From positions 1 to 64,000 of the forward strand of contig QKDN01000043.1 of assembly GCA_003252535.1 (NCBI GenBank): 64,000 nucleotides of DNA. Reading direction: 5' to 3'. The notes below the pieces were generated by a model. It did not search any database. It worked only from the letters and a program-made list of their open reading frames with translations, and was not told the DNA's origin. Origin of the DNA: Campylobacterota bacterium (GTDB taxonomy: Bacteria > Campylobacterota > Campylobacteria > Campylobacterales > Sulfurovaceae). Position numbers and translations under genes: made by a program. Shown here one piece after another: positions 40,923 to 49,584 of this stretch (position 1 is its first letter; each line of letters begins with the position of its first letter).

Positions 40923-41483
40923 CTATTTTGCGGATTCTCTGAGTTTTGAGTATTTGTATTTCTGGGTCTTTGTCAATTTCCCCTCTTTGTCGTAGGTCTC
41001 CCATTCGCCTACCTTTTGGCCGTTCTGATACGCTCCTTTGTATTTGAGCCTCAGCTCATCGTTGCAGATAGGGCGGTCATCTTCCGAGACGAATGCAGCT
41101 TTGTCTTCGTCCCATACCACGAACGGGCAGTTGTATTTGTTCCTGTTGCCGATATAGGCGGTGTAGTACTGGAGGTAGGGGCCGTTGACTTTGGAGACAT
41201 CGGCAGCGTCGAAAGTATCGATCGATTGTATTAGTTTCCCACCACTCGAATAGGTGGTGCATTCGATCGTGCTGCCGTTTTTCTGGCACACCTTATAGCG
41301 GGTCAGTTTGCTTCCGGTCACTTCGATGACGGTAGTGAGCGAAGTATCCTGTATCAGCTCGGCTGCAAGGTTCTTTTTGCCCATCATGAAGACCTTGGTC
41401 ACAGCCTTGTCGAATTGGAGCTTTGCCTCCGACGCGTTGAGCAGAGAGAAAGCAAGAAAAATAAACAGAGTGAAACTTTTCAT
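40923..41483 (-). CDS. Exported protein with a MORN-like C-terminus
   Basis: A 186-residue protein with a signal peptide (SFTLFIFLAFSLLNASEA). The mature part has Cys pairs (VCQKNGSTIECTT; NCPF; PICND) and ends in YKGAYQNGQKVGEWETYDKEGKLTKTQKY, a toxin-antitoxin-repeat/MORN-like beta hairpin. Its stop codon touches the ATG of the DUF4255 gene, so it heads the leftward cap/ATPase operon. The link with the CIS is positional; function unknown. Confidence 0.65.
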   Translation of the reverse strand: MKSFTLFIFLAFSLLNASEAKLQFDKAVTKVFMMGKKNLAAELIQDTSLTTVIEVTGSKLTRYKVCQKNGSTIECTTYSSGGKLIQSIDTFDAADVSKVNGPYLQYYTAYIGNRNKYNCPFVVWDEDKAAFVSEDDRPICNDELRLKYKGAYQNGQKVGEWETYDKEGKLTKTQKYKYSKLRESAK

Positions 41484-41613
41484 GACCTGATCCTTTCATC
41501 AATGAATTTGTAAATTGTATCATAAATAGTAATAAATAGCTAACTTGTATCATTCGTTTTGGTGCATTGCCCCTCATATACTCTTCAACAAAACAAAGTA
41601 TAATCACAGACCG

Positions 41614-41694
41614 CAGACTCCTTGCATGACTTTCTTTCGAGGGCAAATCCTCCCGTTGGTCTGACCCTCTCAGGAAAGCCATGCAAGAAGTCTG
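41614..41694. repeat. 81-bp palindromic element
   Basis: The left arm CAGACTCCTTGCATGACTTT (41614-41633) and the right arm AAAGCCATGCAAGAAGTCTG (to 41694) are inverted copies with a few differences, and an inner GAGGG/CCCTC pair extends the stem. The element lies in a 243-bp gap between divergent genes. It resembles the other palindromic elements in size and form but not in sequence. The rest of the gap holds an AT-rich promoter-like stretch (41484-41600) and the DUF808 ribosome site. Confidence 0.65.
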
Positions 41695-41727
41695 ATAATC
41701 CAACATACAATATTATAAGGAGAGTGC

Positions 41728-42606
41728 ATGTCGGCAGGTTTTTTTGCCCTTTTTGACGATATCGCGACACTGATGGACGATGCGGTGGTGATGAGCAAGG
41801 TCGCTACCAAGAAGACGGCGGGGGTGCTCGGGGACGATCTTGCGGTCAATGCCGAGAAGGCCTCGGGCTTTGCCTCGAGCAGGGAGCTGCCGGTGATCTG
41901 GGCGATCACCAAGGGATCGTTCATCAACAAACTGATCATCCTTCCGTTCGCGTTCATCCTTAGCGCTTTTGCGCCGTGGCTGATCGTGCCGATCCTCATC
42001 CTGGGCGGGCTTTATCTCGCGCTCGAGGGGGCGATGAAGATATACGAGTACTTCTTCGAACAAGGTGCCAAAGAGACAGGTGCCGAAGTGAAGGAACTGA
42101 GTCCCGAAGAGATACTCGCCCAGGAGGCAGGCAAGATCAAGTCGGCGATCCTCACCGACTTCATCCTCTCGATCGAGATCGTCATCATCGCTCTGGGGAC
42201 TGTAGCAGATCAGAGCCTGGGGATACAGGTGATAGCGGTGAGTACCGTCGCATTCCTGGCGACTATCGGTGTCTATGGGATCGTTGCATTCATCGTAAGG
42301 CTCGATGATATGGGATTTGCCCTCATAGCTGCCGGCAGTCGCAGCGGCAGGGGATGGCAGGTGGGTCTGGGGAAATTGCTGGTGCGCTCACTGCCCCATG
42401 TGATCCGTTCGCTCAGTGTGATCGGTACGGTAGCGATGCTGCTTGTCGCAGGGGGTATCTTCGTCCACAATATCCATGCGGTCCATGACGCGCTGCACTT
42501 TCTCCCATCGATCCTGGCAGAGCTGGGTGCCGGACTGATCGTCGGTGTGGTCGTACTGGCGGCCGAGAAAGCGGTGCTCCGTCTGAAGAAGAGGTTTTTC
42601 GCATAA
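41728..42606 (+). CDS. DUF808 family inner-membrane protein
   Basis: A 292-residue polytopic protein that fits DUF808 (YedI): GFFALFDDIATLMDDAVVMSKVATKKTAGVLGDDLAVNAEKASG at the start, then five or more membrane segments (LIILPFAFILSAFAPWLIVPILILGG and others) and a final VVVLAAEKAVLRLKK. Function is not known; some members relate to stress or antibiotic tolerance. The ribosome site AAGGAG precedes ATG 41728. It is monocistronic in appearance. Confidence 0.85.
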   Translation: MSAGFFALFDDIATLMDDAVVMSKVATKKTAGVLGDDLAVNAEKASGFASSRELPVIWAITKGSFINKLIILPFAFILSAFAPWLIVPILILGGLYLALEGAMKIYEYFFEQGAKETGAEVKELSPEEILAQEAGKIKSAILTDFILSIEIVIIALGTVADQSLGIQVIAVSTVAFLATIGVYGIVAFIVRLDDMGFALIAAGSRSGRGWQVGLGKLLVRSLPHVIRSLSVIGTVAMLLVAGGIFVHNIHAVHDALHFLPSILAELGAGLIVGVVVLAAEKAVLRLKKRFFA

Positions 42607-42718
42607 AAGTGCGGACCTGTGCAGGGGTTTCCCAGCCCCGCGCCGCTGGTATTCTCCATTAATCGCAACGTAACCTTTTTTGGTTACAATGTCATCTATT
42701 TTATCACGAGGGTTGACG

Positions 42719-43138
42719 ATGTTTGGTATGGGTTTTAGTGAGCTTGTCATGATCGCTATTATCGCTATTTTGTTCCTGGGGCCGGATAAACTCCCCGATG
42801 CCATGGTCAAGGTGGCCAGGTTCATCAAAAGCGCCAAAAAGGCGATTGGAGATGCCAAAGGGGCACTTGACGAGGAGATGAAGATAGCGGACCTCAAAGA
42901 GGAGGCGCTCAGCTACAAGCGGCAGCTTGATGCCGCGACCGACGAGCTCAAGGGCTTCAAGAACATCAACCCGATGAACGACCTCAATGATGCTCTCAGC
43001 GATGCCAAAAGCAGTTTTGCCGATGCAGCCAGGAGCGCAGAGGCCGATACCATCGCCACCCCGGTCGAGCCGAAAAGAGAGAAGATAACCTTTGAGAAAA
43101 AAGTCAAAACGCCCGAAACTCCCAAAGGAGACGCATAA
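42719..43138 (+). CDS. tatB: Sec-independent translocase subunit TatB
   Basis: A 139-residue protein: the N-terminal membrane helix MFGMGFSELVMIAIIAILFLGPDKLP with the conserved Glu and GP hinge, an amphipathic helix (DAMVKVARFIKSAKKAIGDAKG), and a long charged tail. It recognises twin-arginine substrates with TatC. ATG 42719 with GAGGG upstream was chosen over 42680, which would add residues ahead of the helix. Its TAA overlaps the tatC ATG by one base. Confidence 0.93.
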   Translation: MFGMGFSELVMIAIIAILFLGPDKLPDAMVKVARFIKSAKKAIGDAKGALDEEMKIADLKEEALSYKRQLDAATDELKGFKNINPMNDLNDALSDAKSSFADAARSAEADTIATPVEPKREKITFEKKVKTPETPKGDA

Positions 43139-43893
43139 TGTTCGATGATCTCAAACCGCACCTCGTCGAGCTGAGAAAGAGGCTCGCCATCTCTATGGCG
43201 ACGGTGATCGTATTCGCGTTCGTCGCGTTCGGATTCAACCAGGAGATCATCGCCATCGTCAAGGCTCCGCTCCTTGGTGTCGTCAACGGCGATCCTTTCA
43301 TCGGTGGTATCGGTATCTTCTTTACCGCTTTGAAGATATCCATCTTTACGGGGTTTCTCTTCGCATTGCCTGTTGTGTTCGGGCAGCTTTGGCTCTTCGT
43401 CGCCCCGGGGCTTTATGAGAACGAGAAGAAGTATATCCTCCCTTTCGTCGGCGTTTCTACGTTCATGTTCCTTCTCGGTGCGGCTTTTGCCTACTGGATC
43501 GTCATCCCGCTTGGATTCCAGTTCCTGTGGATGTTCGCGGGGAGTCTCGTCAATTTCCTCCAGACCCTCGATGAGTATGTGGGGATATTCACCAAGCTTC
43601 TCTTTGGTTTCGGGATCGCTTTCGAGCTCCCTGTATTCCTCTTCTTCATGGGGATGCTCGGACTGATCACCGACAAGACGCTGAAAGATTTCTTTGGGTA
43701 TGCGGTCGTGATCATCTTTGTGATCGCAGCATTGCTCACACCGCCCGATGTCATCACGCAGCTTCTGATGGCTGCGCCGCTGGTGCTCCTGTATGGGCTC
43801 TCCATCGTGATCGTACGGATGGTCAACCCTTACGAAGAGGATGGTGACGATGATGCTGAAACGGGGAACGATCTGGTGGAGTCGGGCAAATAG
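43138..43893 (+). CDS. tatC: Sec-independent translocase subunit TatC
   Basis: A 251-residue protein with six membrane helices. TatC features are the N-terminal LVELRKRL, the periplasmic LFVAPGLYENEKKYILPFV, FGIAFELPVFLFFMG and ALLTPPDVITQLLMAAPLVLLYGLS. It is the substrate receptor of the Tat complex. Located between tatB and queA, with no gap to either. No tatA gene occurs in the window. Confidence 0.96.
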   Translation: MFDDLKPHLVELRKRLAISMATVIVFAFVAFGFNQEIIAIVKAPLLGVVNGDPFIGGIGIFFTALKISIFTGFLFALPVVFGQLWLFVAPGLYENEKKYILPFVGVSTFMFLLGAAFAYWIVIPLGFQFLWMFAGSLVNFLQTLDEYVGIFTKLLFGFGIAFELPVFLFFMGMLGLITDKTLKDFFGYAVVIIFVIAALLTPPDVITQLLMAAPLVLLYGLSIVIVRMVNPYEEDGDDDAETGNDLVESGK

Positions 43894-44925
43894 ATGGGGG
43901 AAGAGTCCGCCGAACTTCTCACTTCAAGCTATGATTACGAGCTCCCCGAACATCACATAGCCTCCTCCCCCGTCTATCCCCGGGACAGCGCCAGGCTGCT
44001 GGTCTACGACAGGGAGAGTGGGGAGATCACCCACACGACCTTCCGTCATCTCCTCGACTTTATCCCTGAAAACTGCGCCGTGTTCGTCAACGATACCAGG
44101 GTGATCAAAGCCCGTATCTTCGGACAGAAAGCTACCGGAGGCAAAGTAGAGCTCCTTTTCAACAAACCGCTGGGGCTGCATGAGTTCCTAGTGATGATAC
44201 GCGGCCGCGTGCAGTCGGGGACAAGACTCACTTTCGACATGGGACTCGAAGCAGAGGTCGTGGGTCTCAATGACGACGGCTCAAGGGTCGTGAACTTCTA
44301 CCGGGACGGCAAAATGCTCGCTTTCGACGAGCTTGTGCTGATCCTCGATGAGATAGGGCATGTCCCCCTCCCACCCTATATGCACCGTGAGGACAGGGAG
44401 AGCGACGAGACCGATTACCAGACCCTTTTTGCCGCCAATGCAGGAGCCGTAGCCGCACCGACCGCCTCGCTCCACTTCACGCCGGAGCTCTATGCCGCCC
44501 TCGAAGCGAAGCACCCCATCCACAAGCTCACCCTCCATGTAGGGGCCGGGACCTTCAAGCCTGTCGAAGCGGAGCATATCCTCGAGCACCCGATGCATTC
44601 GGAGTATTACGATATCCCTGCCGCATCCGCGGCGGTGATCGAGGGATCGCAGGAGATACTCGCTGTCGGTACGACAGTGACACGGACGGTCGAGTACTAC
44701 GCCCGTACCCACAGACCGCATGGGGAGTGCGATCTCTTCCTCAATCCCTCCAATCCTCCGGTCAGGGTAGACCATCTTTTGACCAATTTTCATTTACCAA
44801 AGAGCACTCTGATCATGCTCGTGAGCGCTTTCGTGGGGAGAGAAAAGACGCTGGAGCTCTATAATACGGCCATAGAGAGAGGTTATAGGTTTTTCAGCTA
44901 CGGTGATGCCATGTTAATCATTTGA
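43894..44925 (+). CDS. queA: S-adenosylmethionine:tRNA ribosyltransferase-isomerase
   Basis: QueA adds the cyclopentene (epoxyqueuosine) ring to preQ1 in tRNA anticodons. The 343-residue product has DYELPEHHIA, RDSARLLVYDR, CAVFVNDTRVIKARIFG, GGKVELLF, HVPLPPYMHRED, AAPTASLHFTP, LTLHVGAGTFKPVEAE and HLPKSTLIMLVSAFVG, all typical. It follows tatC directly. queC of the same queuosine pathway is also in this window (50008). Confidence 0.96.
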   Translation: MGEESAELLTSSYDYELPEHHIASSPVYPRDSARLLVYDRESGEITHTTFRHLLDFIPENCAVFVNDTRVIKARIFGQKATGGKVELLFNKPLGLHEFLVMIRGRVQSGTRLTFDMGLEAEVVGLNDDGSRVVNFYRDGKMLAFDELVLILDEIGHVPLPPYMHREDRESDETDYQTLFAANAGAVAAPTASLHFTPELYAALEAKHPIHKLTLHVGAGTFKPVEAEHILEHPMHSEYYDIPAASAAVIEGSQEILAVGTTVTRTVEYYARTHRPHGECDLFLNPSNPPVRVDHLLTNFHLPKSTLIMLVSAFVGREKTLELYNTAIERGYRFFSYGDAMLII

Positions 44926-44971
44926 CATATTTAATATGATATAATATGAATATATACTCTCAAGGATTTTT

Positions 44972-45592
44972 ATGAAAAAGAGATTAACAATATTCATGAT
45001 CGTAACGGTCGGCCTTTTGATGAGCGGGTGTGCTCAGAGATACAAATATCCAAACTATGATATCATCAAGCCTGAAGTGACTTGCAAACCCAACCGAAAG
45101 AACATCGACAAGCTTCTCAAGCAGTTCTTGAACAAGCCTTATGTATGGGCGGAAGAGGGGCCGTATGCCTTCGACTGTTCGGGCCTTACCTACAACATCT
45201 ACGGCCAGATGGGCGTACAGCTGCCGCGCGTCGCGAGACAGCAGGCGCTTGTGGGCAAAGAGATCGGGTATGAGAACCTCATGTACGGCGACCTGATCTT
45301 CTTCGGCTCGAAGAACAAAAAGAATAACCGTATCACCCATGTGGGTATCTATCTCAATGACGGCTGGTTCGCTCATGCGAGCAGCAAGGACCGCAAGGTG
45401 ACCTATACCAACTTCAAAGACGCACCGGAATACCTCGAGCGTATGAAGATATGCAGAAGATACCTGAGCGAGGATGAAAAGCAGCTCTATATGACCTGTC
45501 ACGGCAAGCTCGACAAGTTCAAGACCAAGAGCGCATGGAGCACCACACCGTGGCAACCAGGCATGAGAGTGCCTTCCAAGATACCCGAATAG
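44972..45592 (+). CDS. NlpC/P60 lipoprotein, peptidoglycan hydrolase
   Basis: A 206-residue lipoprotein (lipobox LMSGC at residue 20). The NlpC/P60 cysteine peptidase domain covers about 38-140: KPYVWAEEGPYAFDCSGLTYNIY with the catalytic Cys, YGDLIFFG, and THVGIYL with the catalytic His, then WFAHASS. The C-terminal tail is basic and contains two Cys. It cuts peptide stems in the wall. The second NlpC/P60 gene follows 9 bp later; the two probably arose by duplication. Confidence 0.9.
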   Translation: MKKRLTIFMIVTVGLLMSGCAQRYKYPNYDIIKPEVTCKPNRKNIDKLLKQFLNKPYVWAEEGPYAFDCSGLTYNIYGQMGVQLPRVARQQALVGKEIGYENLMYGDLIFFGSKNKKNNRITHVGIYLNDGWFAHASSKDRKVTYTNFKDAPEYLERMKICRRYLSEDEKQLYMTCHGKLDKFKTKSAWSTTPWQPGMRVPSKIPE

Positions 45593-45601
45593 GAGCAGGC
45601 T

Positions 45602-46312
45602 ATGAAAAAACTGGCTATGATCCTGCTGATTGGGGCGGGGTTCTTTATGAGCGGGTGTGCGCCAAAGTACGACTATACGATCCACAAGCCGAAAGTGCGA
45701 TACAAGACCCCCAGCAAGCAGGCGCTTGGGAAGATGCTTCCGGAAACGCACGGCAAGAAATATGTCTGGGCTGAAGAGGGGCCGCGCTCATTTGACTGTT
45801 CGGGTCTGACCTACTACAACTACGGCAGTATGAACCTCTGGCTTCCGAGACGTGCAGAAGAGCAGGCGAGGATGGGGAGCAAAGTGGCGGTCAACGATCT
45901 CCAGTACGGCGATCTGATCTTTTTCGATACGAGCGGAAAAGGGAGGATCAACCATGTGGGGATCTATGTGGGCAACCGTAAGTTTACCCATGCCAGCTCC
46001 AAGAGCAAATGTGTCGTGACGACAAGTATCGACAAGCCTTTCTACAGGCAGCGTATCGTCGTATGCAAGAGGGTCATCCCGAGCGTACCGGCAGCACCAC
46101 GCAGAGAGCAGCCGACAGTACCAAGCACGGTGGTCATCGCATCAGCGACCAAACCGGCATTCAAGCCCAAAGCTGAGCCGCTCAGGCTCGCTTCCAACGA
46201 TACCGAGACTCCAAAGAAGGTCAAGCTGGCCAGAGTATCGAAGAACAATGTCTATAATTCGGACAGGATAGTCACTACCGAGAACTCCTCCGGAAGCAAA
46301 TCGCTCTATTAG
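45602..46312 (+). CDS. NlpC/P60 lipoprotein, second copy with extended tail
   Basis: A 236-residue paralogue of the preceding gene: lipobox FMSGC, KYVWAEEGPRSFDCSGLTYYNYG, YGDLIFFDTSG, NHVGIYVG and FTHASSKS. The C-terminal 75 residues are low in complexity, rich in Ala, Pro, Lys and Thr, and probably serve as a wall-spanning linker. The stop codon overlaps that of the converging ppsA gene by four bases. Confidence 0.9.
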   Translation: MKKLAMILLIGAGFFMSGCAPKYDYTIHKPKVRYKTPSKQALGKMLPETHGKKYVWAEEGPRSFDCSGLTYYNYGSMNLWLPRRAEEQARMGSKVAVNDLQYGDLIFFDTSGKGRINHVGIYVGNRKFTHASSKSKCVVTTSIDKPFYRQRIVVCKRVIPSVPAAPRREQPTVPSTVVIASATKPAFKPKAEPLRLASNDTETPKKVKLARVSKNNVYNSDRIVTTENSSGSKSLY

Positions 46313-48702
46313 GAGCGATCACCCTCCAGCTTGCTGATCATATCGATCGTCCCAAGGACGCTGTCGGGGTTGAGGCTGATGGAGTCGATGCCAAGTTCGA
46401 TGAGGCGTTTGGCGATCTCGGGGTAGTCAGATGGGGCCTGGCCGCAGATACCGATATGTCTGTCGTTGCGTTTGGCACCCTCGATGGCCATCTGGATGAA
46501 CTTCTGTACACCGCTGTCGCGCTCGTCGTAGTCGAAGGCAACGATCTCGCTGTCACGGTCGACACCGAGGGTGAGCTGGGTGAGGTCGTTGCTTCCGATG
46601 CTGAAGCCGTCGAAATAGTGGCTGAAACCGTCCATTTCGAGGATATTGTTGGGTATCTCGCACATCATATAGACCTGAAGACCGTTCTCTCCCCTTTTGA
46701 GCCCATATTTCTCCATTGTCTCCACGACCTTTCTGGCCTCTTCGACCCGGCGGCAGAACGGGATCATCAGGATGATATTGGTCATCCCCATCTCATCCCT
46801 CACCCGCTTCATCGCAGCACACTCGAGAGCAAATCCCTCTTCGTAGGCCGGATGGGCATAGCGCGATGCACCGCGGAAGCCTATCATCGGGTTCTCCTCA
46901 TGCACTTCGAACGGCGCGCCGCCGAGTAGCGATGCATATTCGTTGCTCTTGAAGTCACTCATCCGCATGACGCAGGGGTGGGGATAGACAGCCGAAGCGA
47001 TCGTCGCAGCCCCCTGCGAGAGTGTCCTGATGAAGAACTCGCTGTTGCTCCCATACCCCTCTGTCAGCTCCGCTATCGTCTGCTGCGCTGCACTGTCGCA
47101 CTTTTCTGGGTAGAGGAGCGCCATGGGATGGGCGCGGATCGAGGAGGTGATGATGAACTCCATCCTTGCGAGCCCTATCCCCTGTACAGGGAGCGATGCG
47201 AGGGAGAATGCCATCTCAGGATTGCCGAGGTTCATCATGATATGGGTCTTGATCTCGGGGAGGGCGCCGAGGTCGGTCGTGACCACTTCGTAGTCGAGGA
47301 GCCCTTCGTAGATATGGCCAGCTTCCCCCTCCGCACAGCTGACGGTTACCTCCTGGGCATCATTGAGATGTTCGAAGGCTTCGCCTATCCCGACGATGGC
47401 CGGGATGCCGAGCTCTCTGGAGATGATGGCGGCATGGCAGGTACGCCCGCCGCTCTGGGTGATGATGGCCGAAGCCTTTTTCATGATAGGTTCCCAGTCG
47501 GGGGTGGTGACCCTGGCCAGCAGGATGCCCCCCTCCTCGAACTTCTCGAGCTCGTCGGCGCTCCGGAGCTTGCATATCTTCCCTTTGCCTATCTTCTGTC
47601 CGACAGACTGGCCGGTGGCGAGGAGGGTGCTGTACTCCTTGATGCGGTAGGTTTCGAGGATATCCTTGCGTGCCCTGGAGTGTACGGTCTCGGGGCGTGC
47701 CTGGACGATATAGAGCTTGCCGTCTATACCGTCCCTGGCCCACTCGATATCCATCGCCTGTGCTCTGCCGTATTTGCTGCTGTAGTGCTCCTCGATACTG
47801 ATGGCATAGTCGGCCAGTGTGAGGACATCCTCATCACTGATGGCAAAGCGTTTCCGCTCTGCTTCGGTGGTCGGCACCGATACGATGTGCTTCTGCGAAC
47901 CGGGTGCATAGACCATGCTGGTGAGCTTGCTCCCCTTCTCGCTCTGGAGGATACTGTCGTACCCTTTGATTCGGGTCGGCTTGTGGACATAGAAGCTGTC
48001 GGGATCGACCGTCCCCTGTACGATGTTCTCCCCCAGGCCATACGATGCGTTGATGAAGACCACATCCCTGAAACCGGTGATGGGGTCGATGGAGAACATC
48101 ACACCGCTAGAAGAGATGTCGCTCCGCACCATCTTCATGACGACGACGCTCAGCGATACTTTGAGGGGATCGAAGCCGTTGAGATGTTTGTAGTGGATAG
48201 AGCGCTCGGTAAAATTCGAGGCGAGACATGCTATATAGCTCTCCCGGAGCTCGTCGAAGGTGGCGATGTTGAGATAGCTTTCGTTCTGCCCTGCGAACGA
48301 AGCCTCGGGGGAATCCTCGGCCGTAGCCGAGCTGCGTACAGCCAGCGTGATATCACTGCCATAGCGCTCCCTGAGGGTTTCGTACCCGGTTTGCAGTTCA
48401 TCCACCAGCGCTCCGGGCAGTGTCACGGAGCCGACGATATCGCGGCAGACCGCGGTGCGCTCCCTGAGCATATGAGCATCGTTGGTATCGAGCCCTTCGA
48501 GGGCTTCTGCGAGCTTCTCCCAGGCATTGTTAGCGCTGAGTACCTCCTCGTAAGCCTTTGCCGTGACAGCGAACCCATAGGGTACCGCCACGCCACTGCT
48601 CTCAAGGTTGCGGTACATCTCGCCCAGTGAAGCGTTCTTCCCTCCCACCAGCGCGACATCATCGAGCGAAAGTTCATCAAACCATCGTATAAATTGTGCC
48701 AT
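46309..48702 (-). CDS. ppsA: Phosphoenolpyruvate synthase
   Basis: A 797-residue enzyme converting pyruvate and ATP to PEP, AMP and phosphate, a gluconeogenic entry step. It starts IRWFDELSLDDVALVGGKNASLGEM, has AVRSSATAEDSPEASFAGQNES, SGVMFSIDP, the phospho-His site SGGRTCHAAIISRELGIPAIVG, and the PEP-binding end IGSNDLTQLTLGVDRDS and GICGQAPSDYPE. Length is normal. The ribosome site is AGGAGGTG. fbp (54342), also gluconeogenic, is in this window. Confidence 0.97.
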   Translation of the reverse strand: MAQFIRWFDELSLDDVALVGGKNASLGEMYRNLESSGVAVPYGFAVTAKAYEEVLSANNAWEKLAEALEGLDTNDAHMLRERTAVCRDIVGSVTLPGALVDELQTGYETLRERYGSDITLAVRSSATAEDSPEASFAGQNESYLNIATFDELRESYIACLASNFTERSIHYKHLNGFDPLKVSLSVVVMKMVRSDISSSGVMFSIDPITGFRDVVFINASYGLGENIVQGTVDPDSFYVHKPTRIKGYDSILQSEKGSKLTSMVYAPGSQKHIVSVPTTEAERKRFAISDEDVLTLADYAISIEEHYSSKYGRAQAMDIEWARDGIDGKLYIVQARPETVHSRARKDILETYRIKEYSTLLATGQSVGQKIGKGKICKLRSADELEKFEEGGILLARVTTPDWEPIMKKASAIITQSGGRTCHAAIISRELGIPAIVGIGEAFEHLNDAQEVTVSCAEGEAGHIYEGLLDYEVVTTDLGALPEIKTHIMMNLGNPEMAFSLASLPVQGIGLARMEFIITSSIRAHPMALLYPEKCDSAAQQTIAELTEGYGSNSEFFIRTLSQGAATIASAVYPHPCVMRMSDFKSNEYASLLGGAPFEVHEENPMIGFRGASRYAHPAYEEGFALECAAMKRVRDEMGMTNIILMIPFCRRVEEARKVVETMEKYGLKRGENGLQVYMMCEIPNNILEMDGFSHYFDGFSIGSNDLTQLTLGVDRDSEIVAFDYDERDSGVQKFIQMAIEGAKRNDRHIGICGQAPSDYPEIAKRLIELGIDSISLNPDSVLGTIDMISKLEGDRS

Positions 48703-48837
48703 AGTAACACCTCCTGAGATAATTCTACTACCAAAAGGCTTTAAGGAAAAGAAAATTTTTTAAAAGGCTGGAGCTGTCTGATGAAGCGGGAATATCTGTG
48801 ATATAATCGGATGATAGTTCTTCAAAAAGGATGACCG

Positions 48838-49251
48838 ATGAAAATATTGCGATCGTTGGCGGTGATGCTGCCGCTCTTTGCATTCGGGCTGGGGACTGTG
48901 GAGCAGGAGAGTCTCACGGATAGCGGCGATATCTCCAGATTTGACGGCAGCTATCTCGGGGCGGTTGAGAGCAACGGGGTGATGGTACCTGTGCTCACCC
49001 GCCTTGACAGCCGCGGCAGGTCTTACTACTATATGAACGAGGGTGAACGTCTTGTGAAGGGGAGCCTCATCGAGTGCCGTGCCTCGAGCGCTGCGAGACT
49101 CTGGTGCGATTGGCAGGATGAGTACGGCCGGGGCGTCCTGAAACTCGTATTTGATCAGAATATGGACAGCTTCAGCGGCGAATGGACGACACCCGGTGAT
49201 GACAACCGTTACAAATGGAACGGGGTGAAGATGCGTGAGGGGTTGGAGTAA
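48838..49251 (+). CDS. Exported protein of unknown function
   Basis: A 137-residue protein with a signal peptide (ILRSLAVMLPLFAFGLG). The mature part is beta-rich and contains two Cys (IECRASS and LWCDWQDEYG). It has no recognisable domain; a small lipocalin-like or YceI-type barrel is conceivable. A TATAAT box at about 48799-48804 and an AAAAAGGA ribosome site support expression. It stands between ppsA and mazEF. Confidence 0.6.
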   Translation: MKILRSLAVMLPLFAFGLGTVEQESLTDSGDISRFDGSYLGAVESNGVMVPVLTRLDSRGRSYYYMNEGERLVKGSLIECRASSAARLWCDWQDEYGRGVLKLVFDQNMDSFSGEWTTPGDDNRYKWNGVKMREGLE

Positions 49252-49292
49252 GGTTGTTACTGTAGCTTTAGTAGGTACACTTACTGACACAT

Positions 49293-49336
49293 TTGACATC
49301 TGCCACCTTTTACTGTATCATTATGTATATACATAA
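49293..49336 (+). promoter_or_regulatory. mazEF promoter with palindromic operator
   Basis: A -35 TTGACA (49293-49298), a 17-bp spacer and a -10 TATCAT (49316-49321) form a near-consensus sigma-70 promoter. The perfect 16-bp palindrome TTATGTATATACATAA (49321-49336) begins in the -10 and covers the likely transcription start. It is the expected site for autorepression by the MazE AbrB-type dimer. The mazE ribosome site follows at once. Confidence 0.75.
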
Positions 49337-49347
49337 TGGAGGCAGCC

Positions 49348-49584
49348 ATGATCGTTGCAGCAAAGAAATGGGGCAATTCGCTTGCAGTGCGTATCCCCAG
49401 GGATATAGCGCAGACGCTTCACATCGAAAATGACACTATGCTGGAGCTCACGCTCAGAGAAGGGGTTATCGTCATCGAACCCAGAGAGACCAAAACACTC
49501 GAATCGATGGTGGCAGCCATCAGCAGTACAAACCTGCATGGCGAGACAGATACATCGGAAAGTATCGGCAATGAAGAGTGGTAG
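49348..49584 (+). CDS. mazE: Antitoxin MazE (AbrB/SpoVT fold)
   Basis: A 78-residue antitoxin: MIVAAKKWGNSLAVRIPRDIAQTL is the N-terminal swapped-hairpin DNA-binding fold of MazE, then EGVIVIEPRETKTLESM and an acidic disordered tail that binds MazF. ATG 49348 is preferred over 49336 because GGAGG lies between the two at the right spacing. The gene overlaps mazF by 14 bp. Confidence 0.92.
   Translation: MIVAAKKWGNSLAVRIPRDIAQTLHIENDTMLELTLREGVIVIEPRETKTLESMVAAISSTNLHGETDTSESIGNEEW

Noticed and set aside
6314-41483. Canonical type VI secretion system
   Set aside because: No TssB/TssC split sheath, ClpV or TssJLM. Sheath, tube, DUF4255 and DUF4157 families point to the eCIS branch, despite FHA, FGE and PAAR-like parts.
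44922-44945. Promoter TTGACA...TATAAT before the first NlpC/P60 gene
   Set aside because: The two boxes are only 12 bp apart, too close for a sigma-70 promoter; the real -10 could not be fixed by eye.
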